Below, piece by piece: positions 8,745 to 17,230 of a stretch of 64,000 nucleotides of DNA. The position numbers were made by a program, and so were the translations under genes. Source of the DNA: Cellulomonas endophytica (lineage in GTDB: Bacteria; Actinomycetota; Actinomycetes; Actinomycetales; Cellulomonadaceae); contig NZ_RWJX01000009.1 of the NCBI RefSeq assembly GCF_004123805.1, forward strand, positions 1 through 64,000, written 5' to 3'. Positions within the stretch are counted from its first letter, which is position 1. Every line of letters begins with the position of its first letter. The notes beneath the pieces were generated by a model. It was not told the DNA's origin, did not search any database, and saw only the letters and a program-made list of their open reading frames with translations.

Positions 8745-9247
8745 TATCTCCTACAGCAGGGGCAGCAACCGCGGTCAGGCCGCGGTGCTCGCGAGCAGTC
8801 CGGCCACTGCCCGGTTCGCGAGCGGCCAACGACGGATGTCGCCCGGCTCGCACGGCCGTTCCCGACGACGTCCGATCAGCGGCATGTCCGGTCGCCTGCG
8901 TCGGCGGCTGGCCGTCGGAAGTGGCCGGGGTGAGCGCGCAAGCGCTCACCCCGGGTGCCTGCACGGGCCCGGCTCGAACGGGCAGCTCCCCTCCACAACG
9001 GACGCATAGGCCAGGCGTGGCAACCCATGCGTCGAGGCCGCGGCCGAGGCCGGAGGGTCCACTACCTCCGCCGGCACGGCCAGCCTCGCTCCAGCGTCGC
9101 CATCGGTCAACGTCCTCACTCGGGTGCGCTACTTGAGGCGTCGTCCGGCGAGGCCGGAACTGCGGCCGGCTCGCGGCGTGACCGGGCGTTCGCGAGCGGC
9201 GGCAGGGGTCCTTGCGTTTCCGGCGCGGTCACGCGTCCTGCGCGTTC
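8745..9247. other. 503-bp non-coding stretch with hairpin and tRNA-arm-like sequence
   Basis: No reading frame here shows a credible protein. It contains the 11-bp hairpin at 8927-8952. At 8967-8983 the minus strand reads a perfect tRNA T-arm shape (5-bp stem around TTCGAGC), but the rest of a tRNA cloverleaf cannot be built around it. Confidence 0.5.
8927..8952. terminator. perfect 11-bp hairpin with GCAA tetraloop
   Basis: GGGGTGAGCGC, loop GCAA, GCGCTCACCCC. There is no T-tract on either side, which is common for actinobacterial terminators. No gene obviously ends here, so a structured RNA or element border is equally possible. Confidence 0.45.
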
Positions 9248-9526
9248 CTAGTTACCGGCATCGGTGGGATCGCCGTCGTCCCACGCTGCCGCCGCGTTCT
9301 GCTTGAGGTGCTCCACGTACCCGACGAGGAGACCCAGCACCTCTTCGTCCTCGAGATCCGAGGTCACCCTGACCGACCAGCCGACGCTTCCGTCGGGCTC
9401 GTCGAGCTTGACGAAGGCAAGCACGCCCGAGGGCCTCGTGCGTGCGGGCAGCGCTGGGATCAGCAGACCATCGAGCACCTGGCCGATCGGAAGGCCGGTG
9501 GGTCCTGTGTCAGTCATGGTCGGCAT
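9248..9526 (-). CDS. hypothetical protein
   Basis: 92 aa, acidic and soluble, with no recognised domain. The middle alternates beta-like segments (GVLAFVKLDEPDGSVGWSVRV) and the C-terminus is helical (EVLGLLVGYVEHLKQNAAAAW). ATG 9526 is chosen because GAGG lies 7 nt upstream; ATG 9517 (MTDTG) is an alternative. It is adjacent to another orphan on the same strand. Confidence 0.6.
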   Translation of the reverse strand: MPTMTDTGPTGLPIGQVLDGLLIPALPARTRPSGVLAFVKLDEPDGSVGWSVRVTSDLEDEEVLGLLVGYVEHLKQNAAAAWDDGDPTDAGN

Positions 9527-9650
9527 GATGCCGCCTCGTTGGCTGCTCACCGTGCAGAGCCGCCATCCGCCCAGCGGCAGATCCGGATGCCGGTCACCCG
9601 TCAGCGGAGGCATGCGAGGCAGTTCTCGCGGTACCAGCACAGGCCGCCGC

Positions 9651-10166
9651 TTAGGACAGCCGCAGCCATCGTCGAATAGTGCGCCGGCGCCTCGCTCGGC
9701 TCTCCTCGCGTCGCCGTAGGTGAATCACCGAGAGCAGCTCGAGCGTCGCGTGCCGTTCAACACGCCGCCGAAGTTCATGCGCCTCACCGTCCGTAAGCGC
9801 CACCGATATGGAGTATCCGGAATCGTGGAAGTCAGCTAGCCACTCGCCGGTCTTGTCGTAAAGTCCAACGTCAATCGACCACGACGCGTAGGTCTCGAAG
9901 TCCGACCACGGCGCTTGATCAGGCGCGAGGACGAGACCCATCCGTGGGTCAGGCGGCGTTCGCGGGCGCTGCCTTGCCGCCTCCTCCAGGCGTTGCTCTG
10001 CATCCCGCACCGGTGCGGGCATCTCGTTGCCGTAGTCGCTGTAGACGTCGAACTCCGCCGAGCCGACGTGAGGACGGAGCACGTCGAGCACCGCGGAGCA
10101 GATGGCCGCCGCCTCAATGCGATCGGTGACGTGCTTGTCGATGGCATAGACCTGGCGCTCCGACAC
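9651..10166 (-). CDS. hypothetical protein
   Basis: 171 aa from GTG 10166, soluble and charged. It has an N-terminal helix with IDKHVTDRIEAAAICSAV, a Pro/Arg-rich middle, then a mixed segment WSIDVGLYDKTGEWLADFHDSG and a strongly basic C-terminus (RRREESRARRRRTIRRW). No family is recognised. No clear ribosome-binding site precedes the GTG, so the start is uncertain. Codon bias is weaker than in core genes, as expected for acquired DNA. Confidence 0.5.
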   Translation of the reverse strand: MSERQVYAIDKHVTDRIEAAAICSAVLDVLRPHVGSAEFDVYSDYGNEMPAPVRDAEQRLEEAARQRPRTPPDPRMGLVLAPDQAPWSDFETYASWSIDVGLYDKTGEWLADFHDSGYSISVALTDGEAHELRRRVERHATLELLSVIHLRRREESRARRRRTIRRWLRLS

Positions 10167-10833
10167 TGCTGGAACGTAGCGCGCTGCACCTCGGCGGGAC
10201 GCGCGAACCGCTGCAGACCGCCTCCGCGCGGCCCAGCCGCCCGGTCCCGAACGACTGAACGAGACCGGGGCAAGAGACGACCGAGCCCTTGGTGCTTGCG
10301 CTCGCTCATCGGCATGACCGTGCGGTCATGCCCGCCCCGAAGGGGTCCGGAAGTCACCGGGTCAGCAGTAGGGCCATGTGCCTGTCGACCACCGCTCACG
10401 CGGAGGTGGCGGCGGATGCGGCAGCGCCGGCGCGCCAGGCCGACGCTTCGCTGCCGTGCTTAGGAGCAGCGATCGCCTCGCCTGCCGCGGAGAGGTCTCA
10501 TGTGTTTGGCCGGCGCTCAAGCTGGCGCTCGAACCAGGAGGCCGCACGACGACCGTGCGGCACGGCTCGTCTCATGCCGGCAACGCGGTGTGTCACACAG
10601 CCGTGAGTCATCGCCCCCCGCCCCGGCGCCGGCCCCCACCCGGAGGCTCAGACGCGCACGATCCATGAGCGCGCACCTGTGACGTTCAAACCCGACTCGC
10701 CCCACGGCGCGCGGACACAATCGATCACCCCAACGGCTCGGAGAACGCGCGATGGTGCACGACAACCGCTGACGGCTCGGCTTGGTCCGCTTGGGTTCCT
10801 CGATAGCCGGGTCTGACCGGTGAGGACCTGCGG
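10167..10833. other. 667-bp stretch without a supported gene
   Basis: Frames exist on both strands, but none has a coherent protein, a ribosome-binding site or the strong third-position bias of neighbouring genes. It contains the 22-bp inverted repeat at 10311-10332. It separates the orphan genes from the sugar operon, which ends at 10834. Confidence 0.5.
10311..10332. promoter_or_regulatory. 10-bp inverted repeat, operator-like
   Basis: GGCATGACCG, TG, CGGTCATGCC: two perfect 10-bp arms with a 2-nt spacer, the usual geometry of a dimeric HTH repressor site. No gene starts directly beside it. Confidence 0.4.
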
Positions 10834-12984
10834 TCAGTGCTCGTTGTCGAGGAGGTCGCGGAGGTCGAGGGCGGTGACGAGCGCCCAGTCCTGGTCGTTG
10901 GCGAGCGGGTCCCATCGGGCGCCGCGTGCGCCGTTGACGCTGAGGGGGTTGGAGTAGGCGCAGCTGGCGGAGCCGTCGGCGAAGAACGTGAGGAGTGTGG
11001 CGCGAGAGGTCGTTCGGGCGCGGCGGGCGTAGTCCGGGTCGTCCCAGACGCGGGAGGCGAGGCCGTAGACCCATGCGCTCTGGGCGGCCCAGTGGTGGGG
11101 CATGGTGTCGCCCCAGATGGGATCGATGCCGAACCAGTAGCCGTCCCAGTGTCGGATGGGGACGCCGTGGGTGCGTGCGTCCGGCTGGTGACCGTCGAAC
11201 TGTTCGAGGAGGTGCAGGTGGGCGCGGGCGCCGTCGGCGTAGGTGTCGTCGCCGGTGACGAGTGCGAGCTCCAGGAGGATGGCGGCCGCGGGGGCCACGA
11301 TGGACTGCTCGTACGGGACCTCCGAGGTGGGGTAGGCGGTTCCGTGCTCGAGCAGGGCATGGCCGTGACGGCGGAACAGGTTGAGGAGCTGGCGCTCGAC
11401 GTCCGGGCGGTCGGCGCGCCGGACGGCGTCGATGCCGCGCAGCACGGGCAGGGCGATCGGGTAGAAGTGGTAGCCACCGGCGGCGTAGAAGTTGCGGACC
11501 GTCCGGACGAATCGGTCCAGGTGGGCGGTCGACCCGCTCAGCTCGAAGCACTGCAGCCAGAACCGTGCCACCCAGGGGTAGTTGTAGAGACGGAGGCGGG
11601 TCCGGTCGGTGGCCGAGTCGTGGACGGTGCCGTCAAGGTCCTGCAGGTGGTTCGCGACGAAGTGTTCGTAGCGCTCGACTGCCGCGCGGAGGTCGCTGTG
11701 GTGGGCGCTGGCCTGGGCCAGGAGAACGCCCATCCCGAGTCGTTCGCGGCCCTCGTTGAGGTCGGGGCGGGTGCTGCGCACGATGCCGCCGGCGCGGTTG
11801 TCGTAGGGCAGGAGGGCGCCGTGCAGCGGAGACGATGGGTCGTCGACCTGCTGCCGCGCGGCGATGAAGGCCGATCGTCGGCCGGTCAGCTCGTCCAGGT
11901 CGAGGAGGAAGCCGACGGTGGCGAAGGCGGCCGGTTCGAGAGGGTTGCCGACGGCGACGTCGACGAGGCCTGGCTCGGCGCGCACAAGGGTGATGCGGCC
12001 ATGGCTGTCGACCGGGATCGGGGTCCAGTCGTTCGTGCCGGTATCGCGCACGAGGGCGTGGGTGCCGGGCGGGACGGTGAGGGGGAGGGGTGTGCCGACG
12101 GTCGTTGTGGTCCCGTGGGGAAGATCGAGCTCGGGGCCGGGGGCGTGCAGATGGCGGCGGCGTTCGAAGTCAGCGCGGCCGGTGTGCCGGAACACGGTCC
12201 ATGCGATCGCGATCGTGCTGCCGGGTGCCAAGGTGAGGGGGCGCGACCCGGGGGTGCCGGCCGTCTGCATGGTGTCGTGAAAGGTGAGGGCGAGGTCGCC
12301 GCGGACCGCGGAGCCGGTCAGATCGCTGGCTCCGTCGAGGGTGTAGCCAGCGGCCGATCCTTCTGTCAGGGCCAGGCCGAGGTGATCGCCGCGGCCGGAC
12401 ATCCGCAGGGCGCACACCCAGGTCCGGGCCCCGGTGGCGTGGACGTGTGCGTGGGCGTGCCGGTCCAGTCCTGCTGACCCGTCGGTGAGGTCGGTGCGGA
12501 ACGGGACGAAGACGGACAGCCGCCCGACGTCGAGGGTCGCGTCGCCGAGGTTGCGCAGCTCGTAGTGCTCGAGGAGCGCGCCGTCCTGCAGGCGGCGGGT
12601 GACGCGGATGGAGACGTCGTCGACGAGGTAGTGCGAGACGACCTGCGCCGGCCCGGTGCTGGCGACGTGGGTGGCGCGCTGCCACCGGCGCAGGTGAACC
12701 TGCTCGCGCAGGGGGGCGCCGAGGTGACCCAGGCCCCAACTGTTGCCGGCGGGGTGCCAGGAGTCACCGGTGCCGGTCACCCAGTTCATGGCGTGCGGGT
12801 CGTCGGGCAGCACCAGGGAGGCCACGGCACCGGAGACCGGGTCGATGTCGACGCGCAGGGAGGCGTCCTCCAGCCGGATCGGTCGGGTCTGGGGCATGAC
12901 GTCGATCGGGTTCACGCGTTCCTCATGGGAGTGGGGGGTGGCGGTCCGGCGGGGCGCGGACGGGGTTGTGGGCAGCGCGCTCAC
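10834..12984 (-). CDS. six-hairpin glycosidase-like enzyme of the sugar-uptake operon
   Basis: 716 aa, no signal peptide, so probably cytoplasmic. Residues about 30-300 form a beta-rich domain (SLRVDIDPVSGAVASLVLPDD; RGDHLGLALTEG); residues about 360-710 look like an (alpha/alpha)6 barrel with aromatic-rich segments YNYPWVARFWLQ, WDGYWFGIDPIWGDTMPHHW and SCAYSNPLSVNG. It resembles six-hairpin glycosidases of the GH154/DUF5695 kind, but I cannot assign family or catalytic residues firmly. It is the last gene of an operon with two sugar permeases and a binding protein, so it likely cleaves the imported sugar. The GTG start overlaps the upstream stop (GTGA), implying coupling. Confidence 0.7.
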   Translation of the reverse strand: MSALPTTPSAPRRTATPHSHEERVNPIDVMPQTRPIRLEDASLRVDIDPVSGAVASLVLPDDPHAMNWVTGTGDSWHPAGNSWGLGHLGAPLREQVHLRRWQRATHVASTGPAQVVSHYLVDDVSIRVTRRLQDGALLEHYELRNLGDATLDVGRLSVFVPFRTDLTDGSAGLDRHAHAHVHATGARTWVCALRMSGRGDHLGLALTEGSAAGYTLDGASDLTGSAVRGDLALTFHDTMQTAGTPGSRPLTLAPGSTIAIAWTVFRHTGRADFERRRHLHAPGPELDLPHGTTTTVGTPLPLTVPPGTHALVRDTGTNDWTPIPVDSHGRITLVRAEPGLVDVAVGNPLEPAAFATVGFLLDLDELTGRRSAFIAARQQVDDPSSPLHGALLPYDNRAGGIVRSTRPDLNEGRERLGMGVLLAQASAHHSDLRAAVERYEHFVANHLQDLDGTVHDSATDRTRLRLYNYPWVARFWLQCFELSGSTAHLDRFVRTVRNFYAAGGYHFYPIALPVLRGIDAVRRADRPDVERQLLNLFRRHGHALLEHGTAYPTSEVPYEQSIVAPAAAILLELALVTGDDTYADGARAHLHLLEQFDGHQPDARTHGVPIRHWDGYWFGIDPIWGDTMPHHWAAQSAWVYGLASRVWDDPDYARRARTTSRATLLTFFADGSASCAYSNPLSVNGARGARWDPLANDQDWALVTALDLRDLLDNEH

Positions 12985-13859
12985 TTGACCGCACCGCCGG
13001 TTGTACCTGCGGCGATGTATCGCTGCGCGATCCCGAGCAGCACGATTGCGGGGATGGAGGCGATGACGGCGGTGGCCATCACGGCGCTCCAGTCGCTGAC
13101 GTAGGTGCCCAGGTAGGAGTAAAGGCCCAGGGTGATGGGCTGCACGGTGTTGGTGGTGGTCAGGGTGAGGGCGAATAGGAAGTCGCCCCAGGTGAACAGG
13201 AACGTGAACAGCGCGGCGGTGATGAGCGCGTTGCGGCTCATGGGCAGGACGATCGAGACGAAGGCGCGGATCTGTCCGGCGCCGTCGACCCGGGCAGCCT
13301 CGATGACCGAGACGGGAAGCTGGGTCATGAACGCGCGCATGATGAGGATGCCGAACGGGATGCCGGCGGAGGAGTCGGCGACGATGAGTCCGAGCAGCGA
13401 GTTGAGCAGCCCGAGGTCGCTGTAGACGGAGTAGAGGGCGTTGGCGACGACAATGCCGGGGATCATCTGGCTGATGAGGATCGCGAACAGCAGGACGTTC
13501 AGCCCGCGGAGGCGAAACTGCGCCAGGGCGTAGGCGGCCGGTGCGGCGATCAGGAGGCTGAAGACGACGCTGCCGGACGCCACCAGCAGGCTCGTCACGA
13601 GGTTGGTGCTCTGGTCGGCGAACGCGGTCGCGTAGCCGGCCAGGTCCGGGGAGAACGGGAACCAGGAGGTCCCGACGGCTCGGCCCCCGGGCTGGAGCGA
13701 GACGTTGACCATCCAGTAGATGGGAAAGAGCAGGATCGCCACGACGCCGATGCCCATGACGGTGTCGAGTGTCCCGGTGCGCCTAGGGCGTTTCGGGACG
13801 GCGCCAGTGGTGGCGCGGGTGGTGGGGGGTGCGGTTTCCAGGAGCATGTCGTGCCTCAC
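12981..13859 (-). CDS. carbohydrate ABC transporter permease, MalG type
   Basis: 292 aa, six transmembrane helices after a basic cytoplasmic N-terminus. The ATPase-docking EAA loop is EAARVDGAGQIRAFVSIVLP (about 197-216). Together with the upstream permease it would form the channel for an oligosaccharide or sugar. The start at GTG 13859 overlaps the stop of the MalF-type gene (GTGA); ATG 13847 is an alternative. No ATPase gene lies in this operon, so a shared MsmK/MsiK-like ATPase encoded elsewhere is likely. Confidence 0.9.
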   Translation of the reverse strand: MRHDMLLETAPPTTRATTGAVPKRPRRTGTLDTVMGIGVVAILLFPIYWMVNVSLQPGGRAVGTSWFPFSPDLAGYATAFADQSTNLVTSLLVASGSVVFSLLIAAPAAYALAQFRLRGLNVLLFAILISQMIPGIVVANALYSVYSDLGLLNSLLGLIVADSSAGIPFGILIMRAFMTQLPVSVIEAARVDGAGQIRAFVSIVLPMSRNALITAALFTFLFTWGDFLFALTLTTTNTVQPITLGLYSYLGTYVSDWSAVMATAVIASIPAIVLLGIAQRYIAAGTTGGAVK

Positions 13860-14797
13860 TCGTCGATCGCGCGCCGGTTGGCACGCAGGTAGATGACGGC
13901 GAACAGCAGGGACACCACGATCAGGAGGTTTCCCACGGCGGCGCCCTGACCGAAATCGAACTGCACGAAGGAGAGCCGGTAGGCCTCAGTGGCCAAGGTC
14001 TGGGTGGCGTTGGCCGGACCACCTCCGGTCAGCCCCAGGATGATGTCCAGCGCCTTGAGCGTGTAGACGACGCCGAGGACCAGCACGACGGTCACGACCG
14101 GGCGCAGCAGTGGCCAGGTGATGTGGCGGAACGCGCGCCGGCCGGTGGCGCCGTCCAGGGCGCCCGCCTCGTACAGCTCCTGGGGGATGTCCTGCAGGCC
14201 GCTGTAGAGGATCGTGAGGGCGAACGGGATCCCGAGCCAGATGTTGACGCCGACCAGCGCGGCCATGGCGATGCTGGTGTCGGTCAGCCACCCGACGTCA
14301 GCGTTCGACGCGCTGATCGCACCGATCATCTGGTTGACGACCCCCGAGTCCTTGTCGAGCATCCAGCGCCAGATCGCGCTGGAAACGATCAGCGGGATCA
14401 GCCACGGCAGCAGGAGCAGGGAGCGCAGCACGTTGTTTAGGGGAAACCGGCGGCGGAAGAACACCGCCAGGGCCATGCCCAGGACGAACTGCCCTGCGAT
14501 CGACAAGAACGTGAAGACGACGGTGTTCACCGCGGCGCGCCGGAAGATTTCGGAGGTCAGCACTGCCCGGTAGTTGTCCAGGCCGACCCAGGGCGCCTCA
14601 CCGGTGAAGAACGTAGCGGTGGTGTACTCCTGGAATCCCATCAGCAGGTTCTGTATCACGGGGTACCCGAAGAAGAGTGCCAGGTAGGTGCCGGCGGGCA
14701 CGATGAAGGCCAGTTGTAATGCGCGCTGGCGCCGTCCGCCGGTCGAGCGGCTCACCCCGCGCGGGGCAGGTGTGACGGCTGTGGTCGTGGTGCTCAT
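13856..14797 (-). CDS. carbohydrate ABC transporter permease, MalF type
   Basis: 313 aa, six transmembrane helices, first at about 28-48 (LQLAFIVPAGTYLALFFGYP). The EAA motif is YEAGALDGATGRRAFRHITW (about 212-231). GLTGGGPANATQTLA near the C-terminus is typical of MalF/UgpA-type sugar permeases. It lies 55 bp downstream of the solute-binding protein gene, separated by a strong hairpin, and overlaps the MalG-type gene by 4 bp. Confidence 0.9.
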   Translation of the reverse strand: MSTTTTAVTPAPRGVSRSTGGRRQRALQLAFIVPAGTYLALFFGYPVIQNLLMGFQEYTTATFFTGEAPWVGLDNYRAVLTSEIFRRAAVNTVVFTFLSIAGQFVLGMALAVFFRRRFPLNNVLRSLLLLPWLIPLIVSSAIWRWMLDKDSGVVNQMIGAISASNADVGWLTDTSIAMAALVGVNIWLGIPFALTILYSGLQDIPQELYEAGALDGATGRRAFRHITWPLLRPVVTVVLVLGVVYTLKALDIILGLTGGGPANATQTLATEAYRLSFVQFDFGQGAAVGNLLIVVSLLFAVIYLRANRRAIDE

Positions 14798-14816
14798 GGT
14801 GAGTTCCCTTCCGTCG

Positions 14817-14845
14817 GGTGGGGCGAGTCCGTGACTCGCCCCACC
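14817..14845 (-). terminator. intercistronic hairpin between binding protein and permease genes
   Basis: 13-bp perfect stem (GGTGGGGCGAGTC / GACTCGCCCCACC) with a 3-nt loop, 8 nt after the binding-protein stop. In this position it is probably a partial terminator or mRNA-stabilising hairpin that keeps binding-protein levels above permease levels. Confidence 0.7.
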
Positions 14846-14852
14846 GTCGAGG

Positions 14853-16088
14853 TCAGCTCTGGGCGGCCTGCTCGAAGGCGGCCAGCGGCTCGGCGCCCCC
14901 GGTCAGTGCGGTCTGGATGGCGGTGTGGATCTGCTGGGACGCCACGGTGTAGTCCGCGCCGAGCTTCGCGGTGCGCGCCCGCAGGCCCGGGACCTGAACG
15001 GCGAAGCCGGCCATCTTGGGGTTGCTCGCGACGTACTGGTCGGTCAGCGAGACCTTGGTGGGCACCAGGTCACGGCCTTCAGCCAGGGCGAGCTGGCTCT
15101 CGTCCGAGGCCAGGCACGCGACGACCTCGGCGGCAGAGGCCATCGACGCCTCGTCGCCGGTGTTGGGGACCGTCCAGGTCTCGCCGCCGAGCGGGGAGAC
15201 GATCTCCTCGCCGGCCCGCGGGGCCGGGATGGCGACGACCTCGTAGGGCACTGCGGCCTCGTCCAATGACGGGAACTGCCACGGACCGTTGACCATCATC
15301 GCGGCCTTTCCTGCGATGAACTGGTCGTTGACGTCGGCCTGCGTCCAGGTGAGTACGGACTCGGAGGCGGCGCCGGCGTCGACGAGGTCGACCCACAGCT
15401 GCAGCGCCTCGGCGGCCTCCGGGGAGGCGACGTCGGCCTCGTCCGCGCCGTTGGACCAGAAGAACGGCAGGAACTGGAACGTGCCCTCCTCGGTCGCCGC
15501 CGCCGAGAACGCCATGCCATAGGTCTCGCCCTGCGTCAGGGCAGCAGAGGCGGTCTTCAGCTCGTCCCAGGTGGTGGGGACCTCCACCCCCGCGGCCGCC
15601 AGGAGCTCGGGGTTGACGAAGAGCGCGATGGTGTTCGCGACCGGCTGGATGCCGTAGAGCTCACCCTCGTAGCTCGACGCGGCGACCACCCCCTCGGCGA
15701 AGCCGTCAGCGCTCACCCCGAAGTCGCTCAGAGCGGCAAGCGCACCGGACTGAGCGATCTGAGGCAGGTCGCCGTTGTCCAGCATGAGGATGTCGGGCAT
15801 CGTCTTGGACGACACCTGCTGCAAGATCTTGGCGAGGTACCCGTCGGAGGGAATCTCCTCCGTCTGGATCGTCACGCCCGTGGTGTTCTCGCAGTCGGCG
15901 AACACCGCGTCGTAGACCTCGGTGTCGTTCGTGGAGCCCGCCGGTCGCTGCAGGACCACGGTGGACCCCGGGGCCGCACCCGAGTCGCCGTTGCCTCCCG
16001 AGCCTCCCGCGCTGCAGGCCGTGAGCGCCATGGTGAGAGCAATGGCCGTCACCGCGCCGCCGCGGGACACAGACCGTCCGTCGAACAT
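14853..16088 (-). CDS. extracellular sugar-binding lipoprotein of ABC importer
   Basis: 411 aa. Lipoprotein signal with lipobox LTAC (Cys at about residue 25) and a Gly/Ser-rich tether, then a family 1 solute-binding fold: KILQQVSSKTMPDILMLDNGD, WDELKTASAALTQGETYG, AGKAAMMVNGPW and YEVVAIPAPRAG are characteristic. Anchored on the outer face of the membrane, it delivers sugar to the two permeases downstream. GAGGAG 6 nt before the ATG supports the start. Its leader carries a tandem LacI-type operator, so expression is probably repressed by the adjacent LacI-family regulator until an inducer sugar appears. Confidence 0.92.
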   Translation of the reverse strand: MFDGRSVSRGGAVTAIALTMALTACSAGGSGGNGDSGAAPGSTVVLQRPAGSTNDTEVYDAVFADCENTTGVTIQTEEIPSDGYLAKILQQVSSKTMPDILMLDNGDLPQIAQSGALAALSDFGVSADGFAEGVVAASSYEGELYGIQPVANTIALFVNPELLAAAGVEVPTTWDELKTASAALTQGETYGMAFSAAATEEGTFQFLPFFWSNGADEADVASPEAAEALQLWVDLVDAGAASESVLTWTQADVNDQFIAGKAAMMVNGPWQFPSLDEAAVPYEVVAIPAPRAGEEIVSPLGGETWTVPNTGDEASMASAAEVVACLASDESQLALAEGRDLVPTKVSLTDQYVASNPKMAGFAVQVPGLRARTAKLGADYTVASQQIHTAIQTALTGGAEPLAAFEQAAQS

Positions 16089-16125
16089 GGGGACTCCTCG
16101 TGATCAGCGTCGCCAGCGGCGACTG

Positions 16126-16157
16126 TCGATGCGCATCGACGTCGATGCGCATCGACG
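16126..16157 (-). promoter_or_regulatory. tandem 16-bp repeats, probable LacI-family operators
   Basis: Two exact head-to-tail copies of a 16-bp unit (16126-16141 and 16142-16157), each containing the perfect 14-bp palindrome TCGATGCGCATCGA with the central CG usual for LacI-family sites. They sit between the LacI-type gene and the binding-protein start. A TAGATT hexamer just upstream (16158-16163, minus strand) could be the -10 box, so bound repressor would cover the transcription start. Confidence 0.8.
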
Positions 16158-16204
16158 AATCTAGCGGTCGACCACCGAGGTGGGAAGAGGGAGCTTGTAA
16201 CGAT

Positions 16205-17230
16205 TCAGCGATCGCCGCGGGGCGGCGTGGTCTCGCGGTGCGTCAGGCGGGGCGGGACCAGGTGGATCCGCCCGGCGGGTCTGTCGGTGTCGAGCAGGTC
16301 GAAGACCCGAGCCATCGCGACACGTGAGACCTGGTCGGGCTCGGGTGAGACGTTGGTGACCGGGACGCTGAAGGATTGTGCGAGGGCATCGGTGCAGAGG
16401 CCGACCAGGGCGATGTCGTGGCCGGGCTCCAGCCGTTCGATGAACATCAGCTGCTGGACCCAGGTGATGGCTTGGGGGGTGCGCGCGACGATGCCGAGCC
16501 CGTCCTCGCGGCCCTCGAGGAGTCGTGGTGCCAGCTCGAGCATGCCGCGCCAACCGGCGACCTCCGGACGCAGGACGACGATTGGCACCTCCGCGAGTCG
16601 GGCGGCCTCGACCGCGCCGTCCTCGAATCCGGCCACGAAGCCGAAGTCCTTGGCGGCCACTTCCGGCGGCTCGCCCAGGACGACGATCCGGCGCTGGCCG
16701 CTCGCGACAAGCTCTTCCACGGCGAGGGCCCCGGCGCGGCGGAAGTCGAAGTCGACGGCGTCCAAGCCGTGGTTGTCCGTCGACAGCCCGATGAGTACGA
16801 CTGGGATCCCGAGCGTGGCGGCAGTAGCCAACCGCTCGTCGTGGGCCTGGATGTCCATCAGCACGATCGCGTCGACCAGGGACCGCCCCGCCAGCCGCAG
16901 CATGCTCGCGGTGCCGTCCTCGGCCGTCACCAGGACCACGTCGAAGTCTCGTGCGGCCGCCTCGCTGGTCACCGTGTCGATGAACGGCAGAACACCGGCC
17001 ATGTCGGTGGTGACGCCGAGCCGGACGACCAGGCCGATGACGTTCGTCCGTCGGCCGGCCAGGGCGCGCGCTCCCGCGTTCGGATGGAACCTCAGCTGCG
17101 CCATGGCTGCTTCGACCTTGGCCCTGGTCGCGGCGGAGATCGGGCGCTTGCCCGTCATCACGTAGGAGACGGTGCTCTGCGACACCCCGGCCAGCTCGGC
17201 CACATCCTTACTCGTCGCCACCGATGCCAC
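16205..17230 (-). CDS. LacI-family transcriptional repressor of the sugar operon
   Basis: 341 aa. N-terminal HTH (SKDVAELAGVSQSTVSYVM, residues about 6-24) and hinge (NAGARALAGRRTNVIGL), then a periplasmic-binding-protein-like effector domain with LVDAIVLMDIQ and RIVVLGEP. GTG 17230 gives the standard N-terminus MASVATSKDVAELAG; the open frame extends 14 codons further without support. It is directly upstream of and co-directional with the sugar operon, and its likely operators are at 16126-16157. The inducer is presumably the transported sugar or a phosphate-free derivative. Confidence 0.9.
   Translation of the reverse strand: MASVATSKDVAELAGVSQSTVSYVMTGKRPISAATRAKVEAAMAQLRFHPNAGARALAGRRTNVIGLVVRLGVTTDMAGVLPFIDTVTSEAAARDFDVVLVTAEDGTASMLRLAGRSLVDAIVLMDIQAHDERLATAATLGIPVVLIGLSTDNHGLDAVDFDFRRAGALAVEELVASGQRRIVVLGEPPEVAAKDFGFVAGFEDGAVEAARLAEVPIVVLRPEVAGWRGMLELAPRLLEGREDGLGIVARTPQAITWVQQLMFIERLEPGHDIALVGLCTDALAQSFSVPVTNVSPEPDQVSRVAMARVFDLLDTDRPAGRIHLVPPRLTHRETTPPRGDR

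Noticed and set aside
8945-9020. Complete tRNA gene around the T-arm-like sequence on the minus strand
   Set aside because: The T-arm is perfect, but neither acceptor pairing nor an anticodon arm at the right distance can be formed.
9836-10399. Minus-strand 187-codon frame overlapping the 171-aa gene
   Set aside because: It shares DNA with the better-supported frame at 9651-10166 and has an Arg/Ser-rich shadow composition.
10834-17230. ABC ATPase in the sugar operon
   Set aside because: No Walker A/LSGGQ-containing protein is encoded in the operon; a shared ATPase elsewhere must be assumed.
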